NCBI GenBank assembly: GCA_965237725.1
Contig: OZ250151.1
Span: 4,350,936-4,414,935 of the forward strand
Direction: 5' to 3'
DNA from: G965237725 sp965237725
Lineage (GTDB): Bacteria; Pseudomonadota; Gammaproteobacteria; Arenicellales; Poriferihabitantaceae
DNA: 64,000 bases
The position numbers and the translations under genes were made by a program. Positions 22,121-29,044 of this stretch are shown in pieces. The notes under the pieces were generated by a model. That model was not told the DNA's origin, ran no database searches, and saw only the letters and a list, made by a program, of their open reading frames with translations. Position 1 is the first letter of the stretch. Every line of letters starts with the position of its first letter.

Positions 22121-22501
22121 TGCTGCGATTGCTTCTATTTCTAATTTCCAACTTGGGTCGAGAAGTTGGCAGCAAACGACTGTATAAGCCGGATCATGAT
22201 CGGCAAGAAATTTTTCTCCAATTCGTGCATTTTCTTCACGATACTCTGGACTCGAAAGGTAAGTGCGCAGAGATACAACGTTTTCAAATTCCATGTTGGC
22301 CGATTTTAATATTGCACCTAAATGCCCCCAAATAACTTCGCACTGTTCTTCAAACGACTCGGGCATAGTGACTCCGTCAGCTAGAAATCCGTTTAAGCCA
22401 CTTATGTATAAAATTCTCATATCGCCACTCAATTCTACGGCGTGGCTATAGCTTCGGTATTTCGGGAAAAGTTCATCTGGATTGTGTTTTGTTACCGGCA
22501 T
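22115..22501 (-). CDS. RidA family protein
   Basis: 128 residues: SHAVELSGDMRILYISGLNG, SFEEQCEVIWGHLGAILKSA, NVVSLRTYLSSPEYREENAR and PAYTVVCCQLLDPSWKLEIEAIAAI. The usual catalytic Arg before the C-terminal strand is not present (PAYTVVC where others have P-x-R-x-x-V), so it may be a non-deaminase RidA subgroup. Confidence 0.87.
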   Translation of the reverse strand: MPVTKHNPDELFPKYRSYSHAVELSGDMRILYISGLNGFLADGVTMPESFEEQCEVIWGHLGAILKSANMEFENVVSLRTYLSSPEYREENARIGEKFLADHDPAYTVVCCQLLDPSWKLEIEAIAAI

Positions 22502-22538
22502 TTAGAATTCTCCTAACATAGCTTGTATATACAATGCG

Positions 22539-22622
22539 ATATAACGTCGAGTCAACCGCCCGCCTTTAGTCGGTGCGGCGGAGAGCGATAGGTTCGGAGC
22601 AAATTGCAACGTCTTGTTAGGC
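22539..22622 (-). repeat. attC site (hicB cassette)
   Basis: R' ATATAAC 22539-22545, R'' GTTAGGC 22616-22622. Confidence 0.9.
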
Positions 22623-22829
22623 GGCGACGTCGACAAACTCGACGTTAGATGTTGGAGTTGGGATAGGCTCATTGTCTTCCTTTAATCCGTCAATGTGAAT
22701 CTCAATCGCTTCCTGAATCAGTTTTATTACTTCTTTACGGCTTTCGCCGGCCGCAATACAACCAGGTAGATCAGGTACATAGGCACCGTATCCACTCTCT
22801 CCTTTTTCAATTACTACTGCATATTTCAT
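22617..22829 (-). CDS. hicB: HicB family antitoxin
   Basis: 70 residues. KYAVVIEKGESGYGAYVPDL, PGCIAAGESRKEVIKLIQEA and IEIHIDGLKEDNEPIPTPTS are the complete HicB RNase-H-like fold (inactive nuclease that binds HicA). It lacks a separate DNA-binding domain, as many short HicB do. Its HicA partner directly upstream is broken. Confidence 0.95.
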   Translation of the reverse strand: MKYAVVIEKGESGYGAYVPDLPGCIAAGESRKEVIKLIQEAIEIHIDGLKEDNEPIPTPTSNVEFVDVAA

Positions 22830-22841
22830 AGAATCTCCATT

Positions 22842-23154
22842 TTACTTCTTTAACTCCGCTTGTTTCAAAGCCGAATTGAGTGCTCCTGGGGGTATTTCAG
22901 CACTCAGTTTCCCCGAAATCGTTACTTCCCCGGTTTTCTCGGATGTTAAACTGTCTATGACTTCCTCTAGTTCGTTTTAAATCCGATCCATCTTTTTCTA
23001 TAATCTTAATCAATTCCCTGACTTTCTTAAAAGACAGTGAAGGATGAGCTGGGTTATCTTTCAAAAGAGAATAATTCTTTTCAGCAATCCTTTGCACTTA
23101 TTCTGGTAGTTTATCGAAAACTTCCCAGAATTCTGGGGTCGTAAGATGTTTCAA
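22842..23154 (-). pseudogene. Chimeric toxin remnant: RelE-like N-terminus fused to frameshifted hicA
   Basis: From a TTG at 23154 (overlapping the antitoxin stop) the frame reads KHLTTPEFWEVFDKLPE, TAA, VQRIAEKNYSLLKDN and PAHPSLSFKKV, the first half of a RelE/ParE-type toxin. It then continues without a break as hicA: RELIKIIEKDG, LKRTRGSHRQF. A frameshift follows, after which the hicA end SGKLSAEIPPGALNSALKQ reads in another frame and stops at 22842. Junction at FKKV/RELIK. Confidence 0.87.
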
Positions 23155-23351
23155 ATTTCCTTAGTTTGTTTTTTCCGATGTTGATCAAGAGCCTGGGTCC
23201 CCAGTTTAGATAGTTTCCCAGAATCTACATCGGCTTCGATCTGGACATCCCAATTTTCAGAATCGTACTTCGAAAACCAAGCACGAAATTCTTTTAATTC
23301 TGATTTAGGTAAGGAAACAATAGCTTCCTCTATTTCTCTAGCAGTATTCAT
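23151..23351 (-). CDS. Antitoxin of a RelE-like toxin (addiction-module type)
   Basis: 66 residues: AREIEEAIVSLPKSELKEFRAW, then DVQIEADVDSGKLSKLGTQA and a basic end. Matches short helical antitoxins that precede RelE/ParE toxins beginning KHLTTPEFW. Intact, although the toxin that follows is truncated. Confidence 0.82.
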   Translation of the reverse strand: MNTAREIEEAIVSLPKSELKEFRAWFSKYDSENWDVQIEADVDSGKLSKLGTQALDQHRKKQTKEI

Positions 23352-23408
23352 AGTAATTCCTCGATATTAGATTTTACCTCAATTCAACCTCAAACTTTAG
23401 GCGAAATC

Positions 23409-23467
23409 AGCTAACGTCGAGTTCAGCGCCCAGCTTTAGCTGGTGCGTGTTCAACGCCTTGTTGTGC
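23409..23467 (-). repeat. attC site, short subtype (coding)
   Basis: R' AGCTAAC 23409-23415, R'' GTTGTGC 23461-23467. Confidence 0.9.
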
Positions 23468-23905
23468 GGCAACGCGCCCATACTTTTTGCGAAACACTCG
23501 AATTTCGTCCTTCGTAAACTTAGGAATGCTTCTATCCATCTCATCCCAATCAGATTTTAAATCAACATAAATATGCTTATCAGGTACTACATCAATTGGT
23601 TCATCAAATAGACCCGCGGGAATTTCCATCAATTTACCTTCGGAATTTGGATTTGGAACGCGTGAACCACATTGGATACAAAACCAATTTTCGTAACATG
23701 GTGGATTTTCTAATACAGGAGCTTGAAAAACTTTGAATAACTCCCTGCCTTCTATAATTCGAAAACCGCCAGTCTTTACTTCCAGAAAGGCAGCATAAGC
23801 GGACCCAGTTGCTTTACGGCATCGAGTACAATGGCATAGTTCAAATGGTCCCACAATTTCAGATATTTCGAATGATATCCCACCACATAGACAACTCCCT
23901 TTCAT
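23423..23905 (-). CDS. GFA family protein with attC-encoded tail
   Basis: 160 residues from the ATG at 23905 (MKGSCLCGGISFE). Zinc Cys in GSCLCGG, FELCHCTRCRKATGSAYAAF and WFCIQCGSRVP. The C-terminal GVEHAPAKAGR is read from attC. CENP-V/GFA fold with the longer C-terminal segment (VPDKHIYVDLKSDWDEM) often seen in these proteins. Confidence 0.93.
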   Translation of the reverse strand: MKGSCLCGGISFEISEIVGPFELCHCTRCRKATGSAYAAFLEVKTGGFRIIEGRELFKVFQAPVLENPPCYENWFCIQCGSRVPNPNSEGKLMEIPAGLFDEPIDVVPDKHIYVDLKSDWDEMDRSIPKFTKDEIRVFRKKYGRVAAQQGVEHAPAKAGR

Positions 23906-23932
23906 TTCATATTCTCCTCTAATATGTTTGTC

Positions 23933-24003
23933 GCACAACGTCTAGCTCAGCGCCCGAAGGATAAGCGTAGCTTTCCGAGGTGCGTTGCAGCTACTTGTTA
24001 TCT
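23933..24003 (-). repeat. attC site (ParE cassette)
   Basis: R' GCACAAC 23933-23939, R'' GTTATCT 23997-24003. Confidence 0.92.
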
Positions 24004-24285
24004 GTTTTTCCAAAATCCAGGTTTCCTTTTGTGGTGAGCTACAGCAATTATTAACAGTTCATTCTCTTCAACAGCATAGAGTATCGAAAACGGAAATCTA
24101 GCTAAAACATATCGCCGAAAATTTGGAGTATAGGCTTGGCCTATTTGAGGGTAATCGCGTATTTGTGCGACTACTCTATCCACTTCGTCAAGAAAGTCTG
24201 ATCCTAATCCTTTAGATTCCCTTTCGTAAAATACTGCAGATTCGGTCATTTCTTCTTCCGCTGGAAGGAGAAACCGAAATTCCAT
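23998..24285 (-). CDS. ParE/RelE family toxin
   Basis: 95 residues. FRFLLPAEEEMTESAVFYERES, GLGSDFLDEVDRVVAQIRDY, PQIGQAYTPNFRRYVLARF and FSILYAVEENELLIIAVAHHKRKPGFW: the complete ParE fold with the conserved R-R-x-x-x-x-R-F-P-F strand. Probably a gyrase-targeting ParE or an RNase RelE. Stop to start overlap of one base with its antitoxin. Looks intact. Confidence 0.94.
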   Translation of the reverse strand: MEFRFLLPAEEEMTESAVFYERESKGLGSDFLDEVDRVVAQIRDYPQIGQAYTPNFRRYVLARFPFSILYAVEENELLIIAVAHHKRKPGFWKNR

Positions 24286-24515
24286 TATTTCAATCTTTCC
24301 CTCGCTTTCAACATAACCTGTTTACCAGGAATAGCCTCTAGATTTCCCTCGATAAAGGCTTGGTAGCGAGATTCGGCTTCCTTACGCCATATCTCCTCGA
24401 CGTCTTTATCCTCCTCACCGTCTAACTCTTCAATTAAGTAGTGGGCTAAAGCTGCCTTTTCTTTTGAACTCAGTCCTTGGATTTCGGTTTCCAGTTTTTG
24501 AAATATTTTACCCAT
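24285..24515 (-). CDS. Addiction-module antitoxin (PF09720 type)
   Basis: 76 residues: IQGLSSKEKAALAHYLIEEL, an acidic centre and EIWRKEAESRYQAFIEGNLE, AIPGKQVMLKARERL. This is the putative addiction module component pattern (L-S-x-x-E-R-x-x-L-A; W-x-x-E...R). Precedes and overlaps the ParE gene. Confidence 0.94.
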   Translation of the reverse strand: MGKIFQKLETEIQGLSSKEKAALAHYLIEELDGEEDKDVEEIWRKEAESRYQAFIEGNLEAIPGKQVMLKARERLK

Positions 24516-24549
24516 AAGGCAATTATAGCATTCTGGCTAGTTTTAAGAC

Positions 24550-24633
24550 AGATAACGTCGCAATAACCGCCCGACTTTAGTCGGTGCGGTTTTTATTTGA
24601 AGAAAAAAAACGAAGTTTATTACCTTGTTATGC
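24550..24633 (-). repeat. attC site (GNAT cassette 3)
   Basis: R' AGATAAC 24550-24556, R'' GTTATGC 24627-24633. Confidence 0.92.
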
Positions 24634-25083
24634 ACCGAATCTGGATTGATAGCCAATTTTATTACCAATAAATCCCGCTGACTCATAAAATTTAAGGGTA
24701 GTTTCTCGTTTTGATCCAGTCATTAGTGCCACTTTGTAACAACCGATATCCCGAGCCAATTCTTTTGAATAAGTAAGAATAGCTTTACCAACGCCCTTGT
24801 TACGATGCTCCTTTGACACAATAACATTTTCAATAACAGCGTATGGTCGACCTGACCAACTAAAGTTTGGACAGACATTTAGAGTACATGTCCCAATCAG
24901 CTTTTTATTTTCAAAAGCCCCGACAACGCAACCTCCACTTTCAATTAAAGAAGAGAATATCGATACTACTTTCTCTTCGTTCGGCCAAGGAGATTTCGGT
25001 CGATCATATTCGTCAATTAGCACCAAAACACCTTTGATTTCTTCAAGTACAATTTTTCTTATATTCATAATTTGGTTCGTCAT
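24628..25083 (-). CDS. GNAT acetyltransferase
   Basis: 151 residues. VIENVIVSKEHRNKGVGKAI contains the acetyl-CoA loop, followed by AILTYSKELARDIGCYKVAL and TLKFYESAGF. Strand GGCVVGAFENKKLIGTCTL precedes. Start Met1 or Met6 (MNIRKIVLEE). Confidence 0.93.
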   Translation of the reverse strand: MTNQIMNIRKIVLEEIKGVLVLIDEYDRPKSPWPNEEKVVSIFSSLIESGGCVVGAFENKKLIGTCTLNVCPNFSWSGRPYAVIENVIVSKEHRNKGVGKAILTYSKELARDIGCYKVALMTGSKRETTLKFYESAGFIGNKIGYQSRFGA

Positions 25084-25086
25084 GAT

Positions 25087-25188
25087 GCATAACGTCTAGC
25101 TCAGCGCCGAGAAACCAAGCGCGGTAAAATTGGAAGCGATAGCGACCACCGCGCGACTTTCGCAGTGCGCTGCAGCGTCTTGTTATGT
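25087..25188 (-). repeat. attC site, long subtype
   Basis: R' GCATAAC 25087-25093, R'' GTTATGT 25182-25188; 102 bp. Confidence 0.92.
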
Positions 25189-25533
25189 GTCTGATTCAAC
25201 ATATTGAACAAATTGGTATGATGCCATTCCCGCCACTGATGTCATTTTTAAAATCTCCACTTTTCGCCCTGTAAGATGCTCCAAATCATTATCTACTAGG
25301 ATAACTATAACTTTTCCTGAATTTAACTTTACTTTCATTCGGATTTTGGAAACATCGCTTCTGTCTTTAACTGCGAGCTCTGTGGTTTCACCGTATATAC
25401 TTTTAGAAAATATAGGTGTAAATATTGCTAAAACCAGAATAATTCCTATTGCAAGGAATAACCATATTCTTCGACTTTTGTTTAACTCTTTTTTAAGCTC
25501 TTTATCAAAAGCTTTTTCTAATTCTAATTTCAT
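25183..25533 (-). CDS. Hypothetical membrane-anchored protein
   Basis: 116 residues: a charged N-terminal helix (EKAFDKELKKELNKSRR), one membrane helix (IWLFLAIGIILVLAIFTPIF) and an extracytoplasmic-looking beta part (KIRMKVKLNSGKVIVILVDN). Similar beta modules of unknown function are common in cassettes. Not recognised. Confidence 0.72.
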   Translation of the reverse strand: MKLELEKAFDKELKKELNKSRRIWLFLAIGIILVLAIFTPIFSKSIYGETTELAVKDRSDVSKIRMKVKLNSGKVIVILVDNDLEHLTGRKVEILKMTSVAGMASYQFVQYVESDT

Positions 25534-25540
25534 TTACTGC

Positions 25541-25612
25541 ACATAACGTCGAAATCAGCGCCAATTTAAGAGCGAAGCGAGTAAATTGTGCGACTGCATT
25601 TCCTTGTTATGT
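25541..25612 (-). repeat. attC site (frameshifted parE cassette)
   Basis: R' ACATAAC 25541-25547, R'' GTTATGT 25606-25612; GTCGAAATCAGCGCC / GCGACTGCATTTC subtype also at 27499 and 31584. Confidence 0.92.
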
Positions 25613-25901
25613 TCTTCTAAGTCCATAGGTTGGTCTCTGTCTGTGGTGGCGTATTACTAGAATTCGAATCGTTTCAGAATCCACTGCCTTAAACAGTACA
25701 GAAAAAGGAAATCGCCGAACAAAACTACGCCGAATTTCATTCTTTACTACACGGAATTTTCGTGGAAATTTTTCGATATTCTCAATCGAACGATAAACTT
25801 CCGATCGGAGTTCCTCACCTAATCCTTCTCTATTTACTCTCATAGTATCTGACGGCGTCATTCAGATCAGATATCGTAAGAGGATGAAATTCTAAATTCA
25901 T
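25607..25901 (-). pseudogene. ParE-type toxin with single-base frameshift
   Basis: The ATG at 25901 overlaps the antitoxin stop (TAATG). It reads MNLEFHPLTISDLNDAVRYY, ESK, then TAG. The rest of the toxin (NREGLGEELRSEVYR, FRVVKNEIRRSFVRRF, IRILVIRHHRQRP) is intact in the next frame. Removing one A from AGTAAATAG restores a complete ParE (YYESNREGLGEEL). An ATG at 25843 could start a truncated form without the first helix pair. Confidence 0.88.
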
Positions 25902-26134
25902 TAATCGCCGCTAGTGCGGCAAAGGAATTCCTCTTTCGAAACGAGAGAAAGATTTCCTGACTCAATCTCACCATCTCGATTTTCAGCGAGCGCAATTCCT
26001 TCTGTATCAATCGTCGGGTCTGACTGAGCTTCTTCATCTTCAACCAGGCTTTCCCAAGCTCGGAGTGCGAGCTGCTCACGCTCTACCGGCGAAAGCTCTA
26101 ACAATTCCTTTTCTACTTCACTCATTCTATTCAT
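25901..26134 (-). CDS. Addiction-module antitoxin (PF09720 type)
   Basis: 77 residues: EKELLELSPVEREQLALRAW, ESLVEDEE, a stretch of acidic residues and a short end (VSKEEFLCRTSGD). Same family as 24285, partner of the frameshifted ParE. Confidence 0.9.
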   Translation of the reverse strand: MNRMSEVEKELLELSPVEREQLALRAWESLVEDEEAQSDPTIDTEGIALAENRDGEIESGNLSLVSKEEFLCRTSGD

Positions 26135-26166
26135 ACGTACATTTTACATAATTCGAGCTCTAAAGA

Positions 26167-26250
26167 ACATAACGTCGCGTTAACCGCCCGCCTTTAGCGG
26201 GTGCGGCGGAGAGCCAAAGGCTCGGAGCGAATTGCAACGCGTTGTTAGGC
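26167..26250 (-). repeat. attC site (DUF1772 cassette)
   Basis: R' ACATAAC 26167-26173, R'' GTTAGGC 26244-26250; CCCGCCTTTAGCGGG stem. Confidence 0.92.
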
Positions 26251-26676
26251 AACTGCTGCAAAAAGATAAAGCAAAAATGCTATGCCACTCACTATTGTAC
26301 GAATCCAATGTTTTGGCCCCCACTTCAACAGTAATTGTTGAGTATTTTCTGATTCAACATCATTTTCAGGGTCTAGCAATACATCGTTAACTGGTTTTAT
26401 CAAAATTAAAGTAATTGGGACAACGGAAATAAAGAAAAGCGCTCCTACAAGCCATAAAGAATCACTACTGATATACCAAGCCAAAATTCCAGTAACAAAT
26501 CCAATTAACGCCAGGGCGATTTGCATTGGGGCAGCTCGCTTATACATCGGCGGAAAAAATCGACCGCCAACCGATACACCAGCTTCAAGAGCTGCTGGAT
26601 GTTGAGCTAATGATATATAAACTGCTGCACCAAAAAAAGTGCCGCAACATAATAACGCAATAATTTCAACTATCAT
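26245..26676 (-). CDS. DUF1772 (anthrone-oxygenase-like) membrane protein
   Basis: 143 residues, four helices. GTFFGAAVYISLAQHPAALE at the start, PPMYKRAAPMQIALALIGF, VVPITLILIKPVNDVLLDPE and LLKWGPKHWIRTIVSGIAF: the His-Pro, M-x-x-x-P and final W-x-x-x-H-x-x-R-T motifs are those of DUF1772. Fungal relatives are anthrone oxygenases; bacterial role unknown. Confidence 0.93.
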   Translation of the reverse strand: MIVEIIALLCCGTFFGAAVYISLAQHPAALEAGVSVGGRFFPPMYKRAAPMQIALALIGFVTGILAWYISSDSLWLVGALFFISVVPITLILIKPVNDVLLDPENDVESENTQQLLLKWGPKHWIRTIVSGIAFLLYLFAAVA

Positions 26677-26686
26677 GGAATTTTCC

Positions 26687-26914
26687 TCAGTTGCCTAACG
26701 TCGCGTTCAACCCAAGGCTCAAGGCCAATTCAACTTTCTGCGGCCAACTAAACCTCGAGCGCGAAATTTCTTCTGGGAAAGGAAACATTGAATCTAAAAA
26801 ACGATTCAATTGCACCTCCAAATATATATGTCCTCTCACCACTACAATTAGATCGTCCTCGTTAGTAAGAGCCTCCCCTAATTTGAACGGGCTTTTATCA
26901 TCCTTATCATTCAT
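26687..26914 (-). pseudogene. HEPN-like cassette gene, 3' part lost
   Basis: From the ATG at 26914: LTNEDDLIVVVRGHIYLEVQ, LNRFLDSMFPFPEEISRSRF, SWPQKVELALSLGL, and then the frame passes straight into the R' end of an attC (NATLGN) and stops. The visible part resembles the first helices of a HEPN-like family whose C-terminal half carries an R-N-x-F-A-H motif; that part is missing here. About half the gene and most of its attC appear deleted. Confidence 0.7.
26693..26714 (-). repeat. attC remnant (R'/L' end only)
   Basis: GCCTAACGTCGCGTTCAACC is a normal R'-side start, after which coding sequence of the truncated gene follows. No R'' exists, so it cannot fold as an attC. Confidence 0.85.
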
Positions 26915-26923
26915 AATTTTGAA

Positions 26924-27026
26924 ACATAACGTCTAGCTCAGCGCTGTAGAAACCAAGCGCGGTACAATTGGGGGCGGTAGCGACCACCGCGCGACTTTCG
27001 GAGTGCGCTACAGCGTCTTGTTATGT
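26924..27026 (-). repeat. attC site, long subtype
   Basis: R' ACATAAC 26924-26930, R'' GTTATGT 27020-27026; 103 bp. Confidence 0.92.
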
Positions 27027-27287
27027 GCTTTTAGCCTTAAGAGGGAAGCGGTCGGGATGTTCAATTATTTCGTCCGTTAAATCCACGTCAATATCAGGCC
27101 AATGGTAATGTCCAGGAGATTGTTCTTCTACGTTTAAAATAGATTTCACGGGTTGGTCTTTAAACCAAGGGAAATCTTCGTAGGACATAAATAGTTCCTT
27201 CTCCCCAGAAAGAAGCCATACGCCATATGCTGAAATATTAGATATCTCAGCTGCTAAAGTGTCGGTGCCATGCGCTAATGAGTTCAT
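27021..27287 (-). CDS. DUF2442 protein (antitoxin-like partner)
   Basis: 88 residues: ISNISAYGVWLLSGEKELFM, SYEDFPWFKDQPVKSILNVE, HYHWPDIDVDLTDEIIEHPD. Classic DUF2442 (W-x-x-D-V-D-L end). DUF2442 genes regularly sit next to DUF4160, as here, with a 41-base overlap, and the pair behaves like a TA module in gene-neighbourhood terms. Not proven. Confidence 0.94.
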   Translation of the reverse strand: MNSLAHGTDTLAAEISNISAYGVWLLSGEKELFMSYEDFPWFKDQPVKSILNVEEQSPGHYHWPDIDVDLTDEIIEHPDRFPLKAKST

Positions 27288-27486
27288 CTAAATGGGCCTC
27301 AATTATTAATTTCACTTCTTTAATTTGTTTAGGAGTCAGATTATAGTTCTTTGCGAGGTCTATTTCAGGTTCTAACCAAAATTTCGCTTCCCCATCGCCC
27401 GATATTACATGGACGTGTATTCTTTCTTCTTCCCTAGAAAAGAAGAAAAATCGGTATCCTTTTTCTCTAAATACTGTTGGACTCAT
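27247..27486 (-). CDS. DUF4160 protein (toxin-like partner)
   Basis: 79 residues: GYRFFFFSREEERIHVHVIS, GDGEAKFWLEPEIDLAKNYN, LTPKQIKEVKLIIEAH. DUF4160 signature R-x-H-V-H and the E-A-K-F-W-L strand are intact. Precedes and overlaps DUF2442. Confidence 0.94.
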   Translation of the reverse strand: MSPTVFREKGYRFFFFSREEERIHVHVISGDGEAKFWLEPEIDLAKNYNLTPKQIKEVKLIIEAHLDELISAWHRHFSS

Positions 27487-27498
27487 TATTCATTCTGC

Positions 27499-27570
27499 AC
27501 ATAACGTCGAAATCAACGCAAAAATGCGAGCGCAGCGAGTATTTTGTGCGCCTGCATTTCTTTGTTATAC
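27499..27570 (-). repeat. attC site (StbDE cassette)
   Basis: R' ACATAAC 27499-27505, R'' GTTATAC 27564-27570. Confidence 0.92.
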
Positions 27571-27861
27571 GTTTTTACTAGAAAATCTATCTAGCATGTC
27601 TTTGTAAACATCTTCATCCCTTTTTCCAACACTGAGAGTGGTTATAGTTAGCTTACGGTCATCTACGTGGTAAGTTAGTCTCAGGGGAGGACGTTTCCTC
27701 TTTATTTTATAGAGGTTGTACCCGCCGGATAATCTGGAACCTGGAAAATGAGGGTTTTCGAGTCGCTGTCTTAGTTTTTCCTTAAAGAATTCCCTGTCCA
27801 TAGTAGATAACGATTCAAATTCTTTTAATGCTTTTGGATGGAAAAATAGTTTATAAGTCAT
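27565..27861 (-). CDS. RelE/StbE family toxin
   Basis: 98 residues. KLFFHPKALKEFESLSTMDR, FFKEKLRQRLENPHFPGSRL, SGGYNLYKIKRKRPPLRLTY and LTITTLSVGKRDEDVYK: the RelE layout with basic catalytic strand and the final G-K-R-x-x-x-x-V-Y. Ribosome-dependent endonuclease type. Overlaps its antitoxin by 11 bases and looks intact. Confidence 0.94.
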   Translation of the reverse strand: MTYKLFFHPKALKEFESLSTMDREFFKEKLRQRLENPHFPGSRLSGGYNLYKIKRKRPPLRLTYHVDDRKLTITTLSVGKRDEDVYKDMLDRFSSKNV

Positions 27862-28111
27862 CCAGACTTACTTCTACAGGAATTTCACCATCGGCCAATC
27901 GTGCATTTGCCTCTAATAACAAAGCAAGATCTTCCATTGCCTCGAACATAGTTTCGTAAAGACCAGGTGGGACTGCGTAAAAACATGGCTCATTACTTTT
28001 TAAAACAGCAATAGCTTCACCCTCAGATTGCTGTAAAATAGCACTAGGATTAGCCTTAAATTGAGTAATACTGGTAGATATACCAGCCATAACTTTTGAT
28101 ACAGTAGTCAT
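27851..28111 (-). CDS. RelB/StbD-type (Phd/YefM fold) antitoxin
   Basis: 86 residues from the ATG at 28111 (MTTVSKVMAGIST). ITQFKANPSAILQQSEGEAI, AVLKSNEPCFYAVPPGLYET and an acidic end. The A-V-L-x-x-N-x-P-x-F-Y-x-V-P strand is the StbD hallmark. A large inverted repeat just upstream is a likely operator. Confidence 0.94.
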   Translation of the reverse strand: MTTVSKVMAGISTSITQFKANPSAILQQSEGEAIAVLKSNEPCFYAVPPGLYETMFEAMEDLALLLEANARLADGEIPVEVSLDDL

Positions 28112-28125
28112 AACAAACCTCCGCA

Positions 28126-28181
28126 AAGATCTATAAAAAGGTCTAAATTATGGTCGAATTATAGACCTTTTTATAGATCTT
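28126..28181 (-). promoter_or_regulatory. Perfect 20-bp inverted repeat: operator/promoter of stbDE
   Basis: Arms 28126-28145 and 28162-28181 are exact reverse complements (AAGATCTATAAAAAGGTCTA), with a 16-base spacer. It ends 15 bases before the antitoxin ATG, the place where a Phd/StbD dimer would bind for autorepression. Each arm itself contains a near-palindromic AGATCTATA. Confidence 0.75.
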
Positions 28182-28220
28182 GTCTAGCACTAATTCAAAC
28201 AGAAATTAGTCGTTATTGGC

Positions 28221-28281
28221 GCATAACGAATGGTATCAGCGGCTCGCGTCCTCGCGAGTCCGCTGCATGCCCTTGTTATGT
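28221..28281 (-). repeat. attC site (GNAT cassette 4)
   Basis: R' GCATAAC 28221-28227 followed by GAATGG, R'' GTTATGT 28275-28281; GTATCAGCGG / CCGCTGCATGC arms. Confidence 0.88.
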
Positions 28282-28923
28282 GTCTATGCGGTATGATGCC
28301 CATCGAACGTCGGCTTGTGCCCCGAAGCAATTCTTCATGGTCTGATACTTGCGTGATGATTGAGATCGCCTCCACTCTGTGCGAGTTACTCGATAATTTG
28401 GACTATCTTCGCCATAGCACCACATTCGACCTCTATCAAAAAACCCTGCTTTTTCCAGCACTCTCTTTGACGCGACATTCTCCTCGTAAAATGAGGCAAC
28501 GACTTCATTTAGTGTCGATTCTTCAAAGGCAAATCGCAATATCCGACTACATGCTTCGGTTGCGTATCCCTTACCCCAGGCGGTGCGTTTCAGTGCGAAT
28601 CCGATTTCAATTTCTGCATCTGGCATTTCACCAAGCACTACTAGGCTGTAGTTGGTATCTTCCTCGCCAACAGGCATCGGCAACAGGAAGACGCTTCCGA
28701 ACTTCTCATGTGTTTTTAGATCGGATATGCACCAGATTCCAATACATCCATTGCCGCCACGCTTAATCCAGTTAGACATTTCGGTTTTAATCTCGGCTTT
28801 AGACATCAGGTCGCAGACGTACCTCACTACTTCTGGGTCAGTGAACATCTCCACCGAGAGCTCAATATCCGCGTCGGCCAGTGGGGTCAGGCATAGGCGA
28901 TTCGTGAGGAGCGTCAAATTCAT
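28276..28923 (-). CDS. GNAT acetyltransferase, RimJ/RimL type
   Basis: 215 residues from the ATG at 28923 (MNLTLLTNRLCLTPL). LVVLGEMPDAEIEIGFALKR, TAWGKGYATEACSRILRFAF (acetyl-CoA loop) and ASKRVLEKAGFFDRGRMWCY. Acetyltransf_3 domain plus a basic tail. Larger than the other GNAT cassettes and richer in G+C. Confidence 0.92.
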   Translation of the reverse strand: MNLTLLTNRLCLTPLADADIELSVEMFTDPEVVRYVCDLMSKAEIKTEMSNWIKRGGNGCIGIWCISDLKTHEKFGSVFLLPMPVGEEDTNYSLVVLGEMPDAEIEIGFALKRTAWGKGYATEACSRILRFAFEESTLNEVVASFYEENVASKRVLEKAGFFDRGRMWCYGEDSPNYRVTRTEWRRSQSSRKYQTMKNCFGAQADVRWASYRIDT

Positions 28924-28978
28924 CAGCAACTATTGTATCGTCTTAGGCAATTAGAGGAATCCGAATTTCTCATTTGCC

Positions 28979-29037
28979 ACATAACGTCGCGTTAACCGCC
29001 CGACTTTAGGTGGTGCGAGTTCAACGCCTTGTTATAC
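28979..29037 (-). repeat. attC site, short subtype (RidA cassette 3)
   Basis: R' ACATAAC 28979-28985, R'' GTTATAC 29031-29037. Confidence 0.92.
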
Positions 29038-29044
29038 GAATCCT

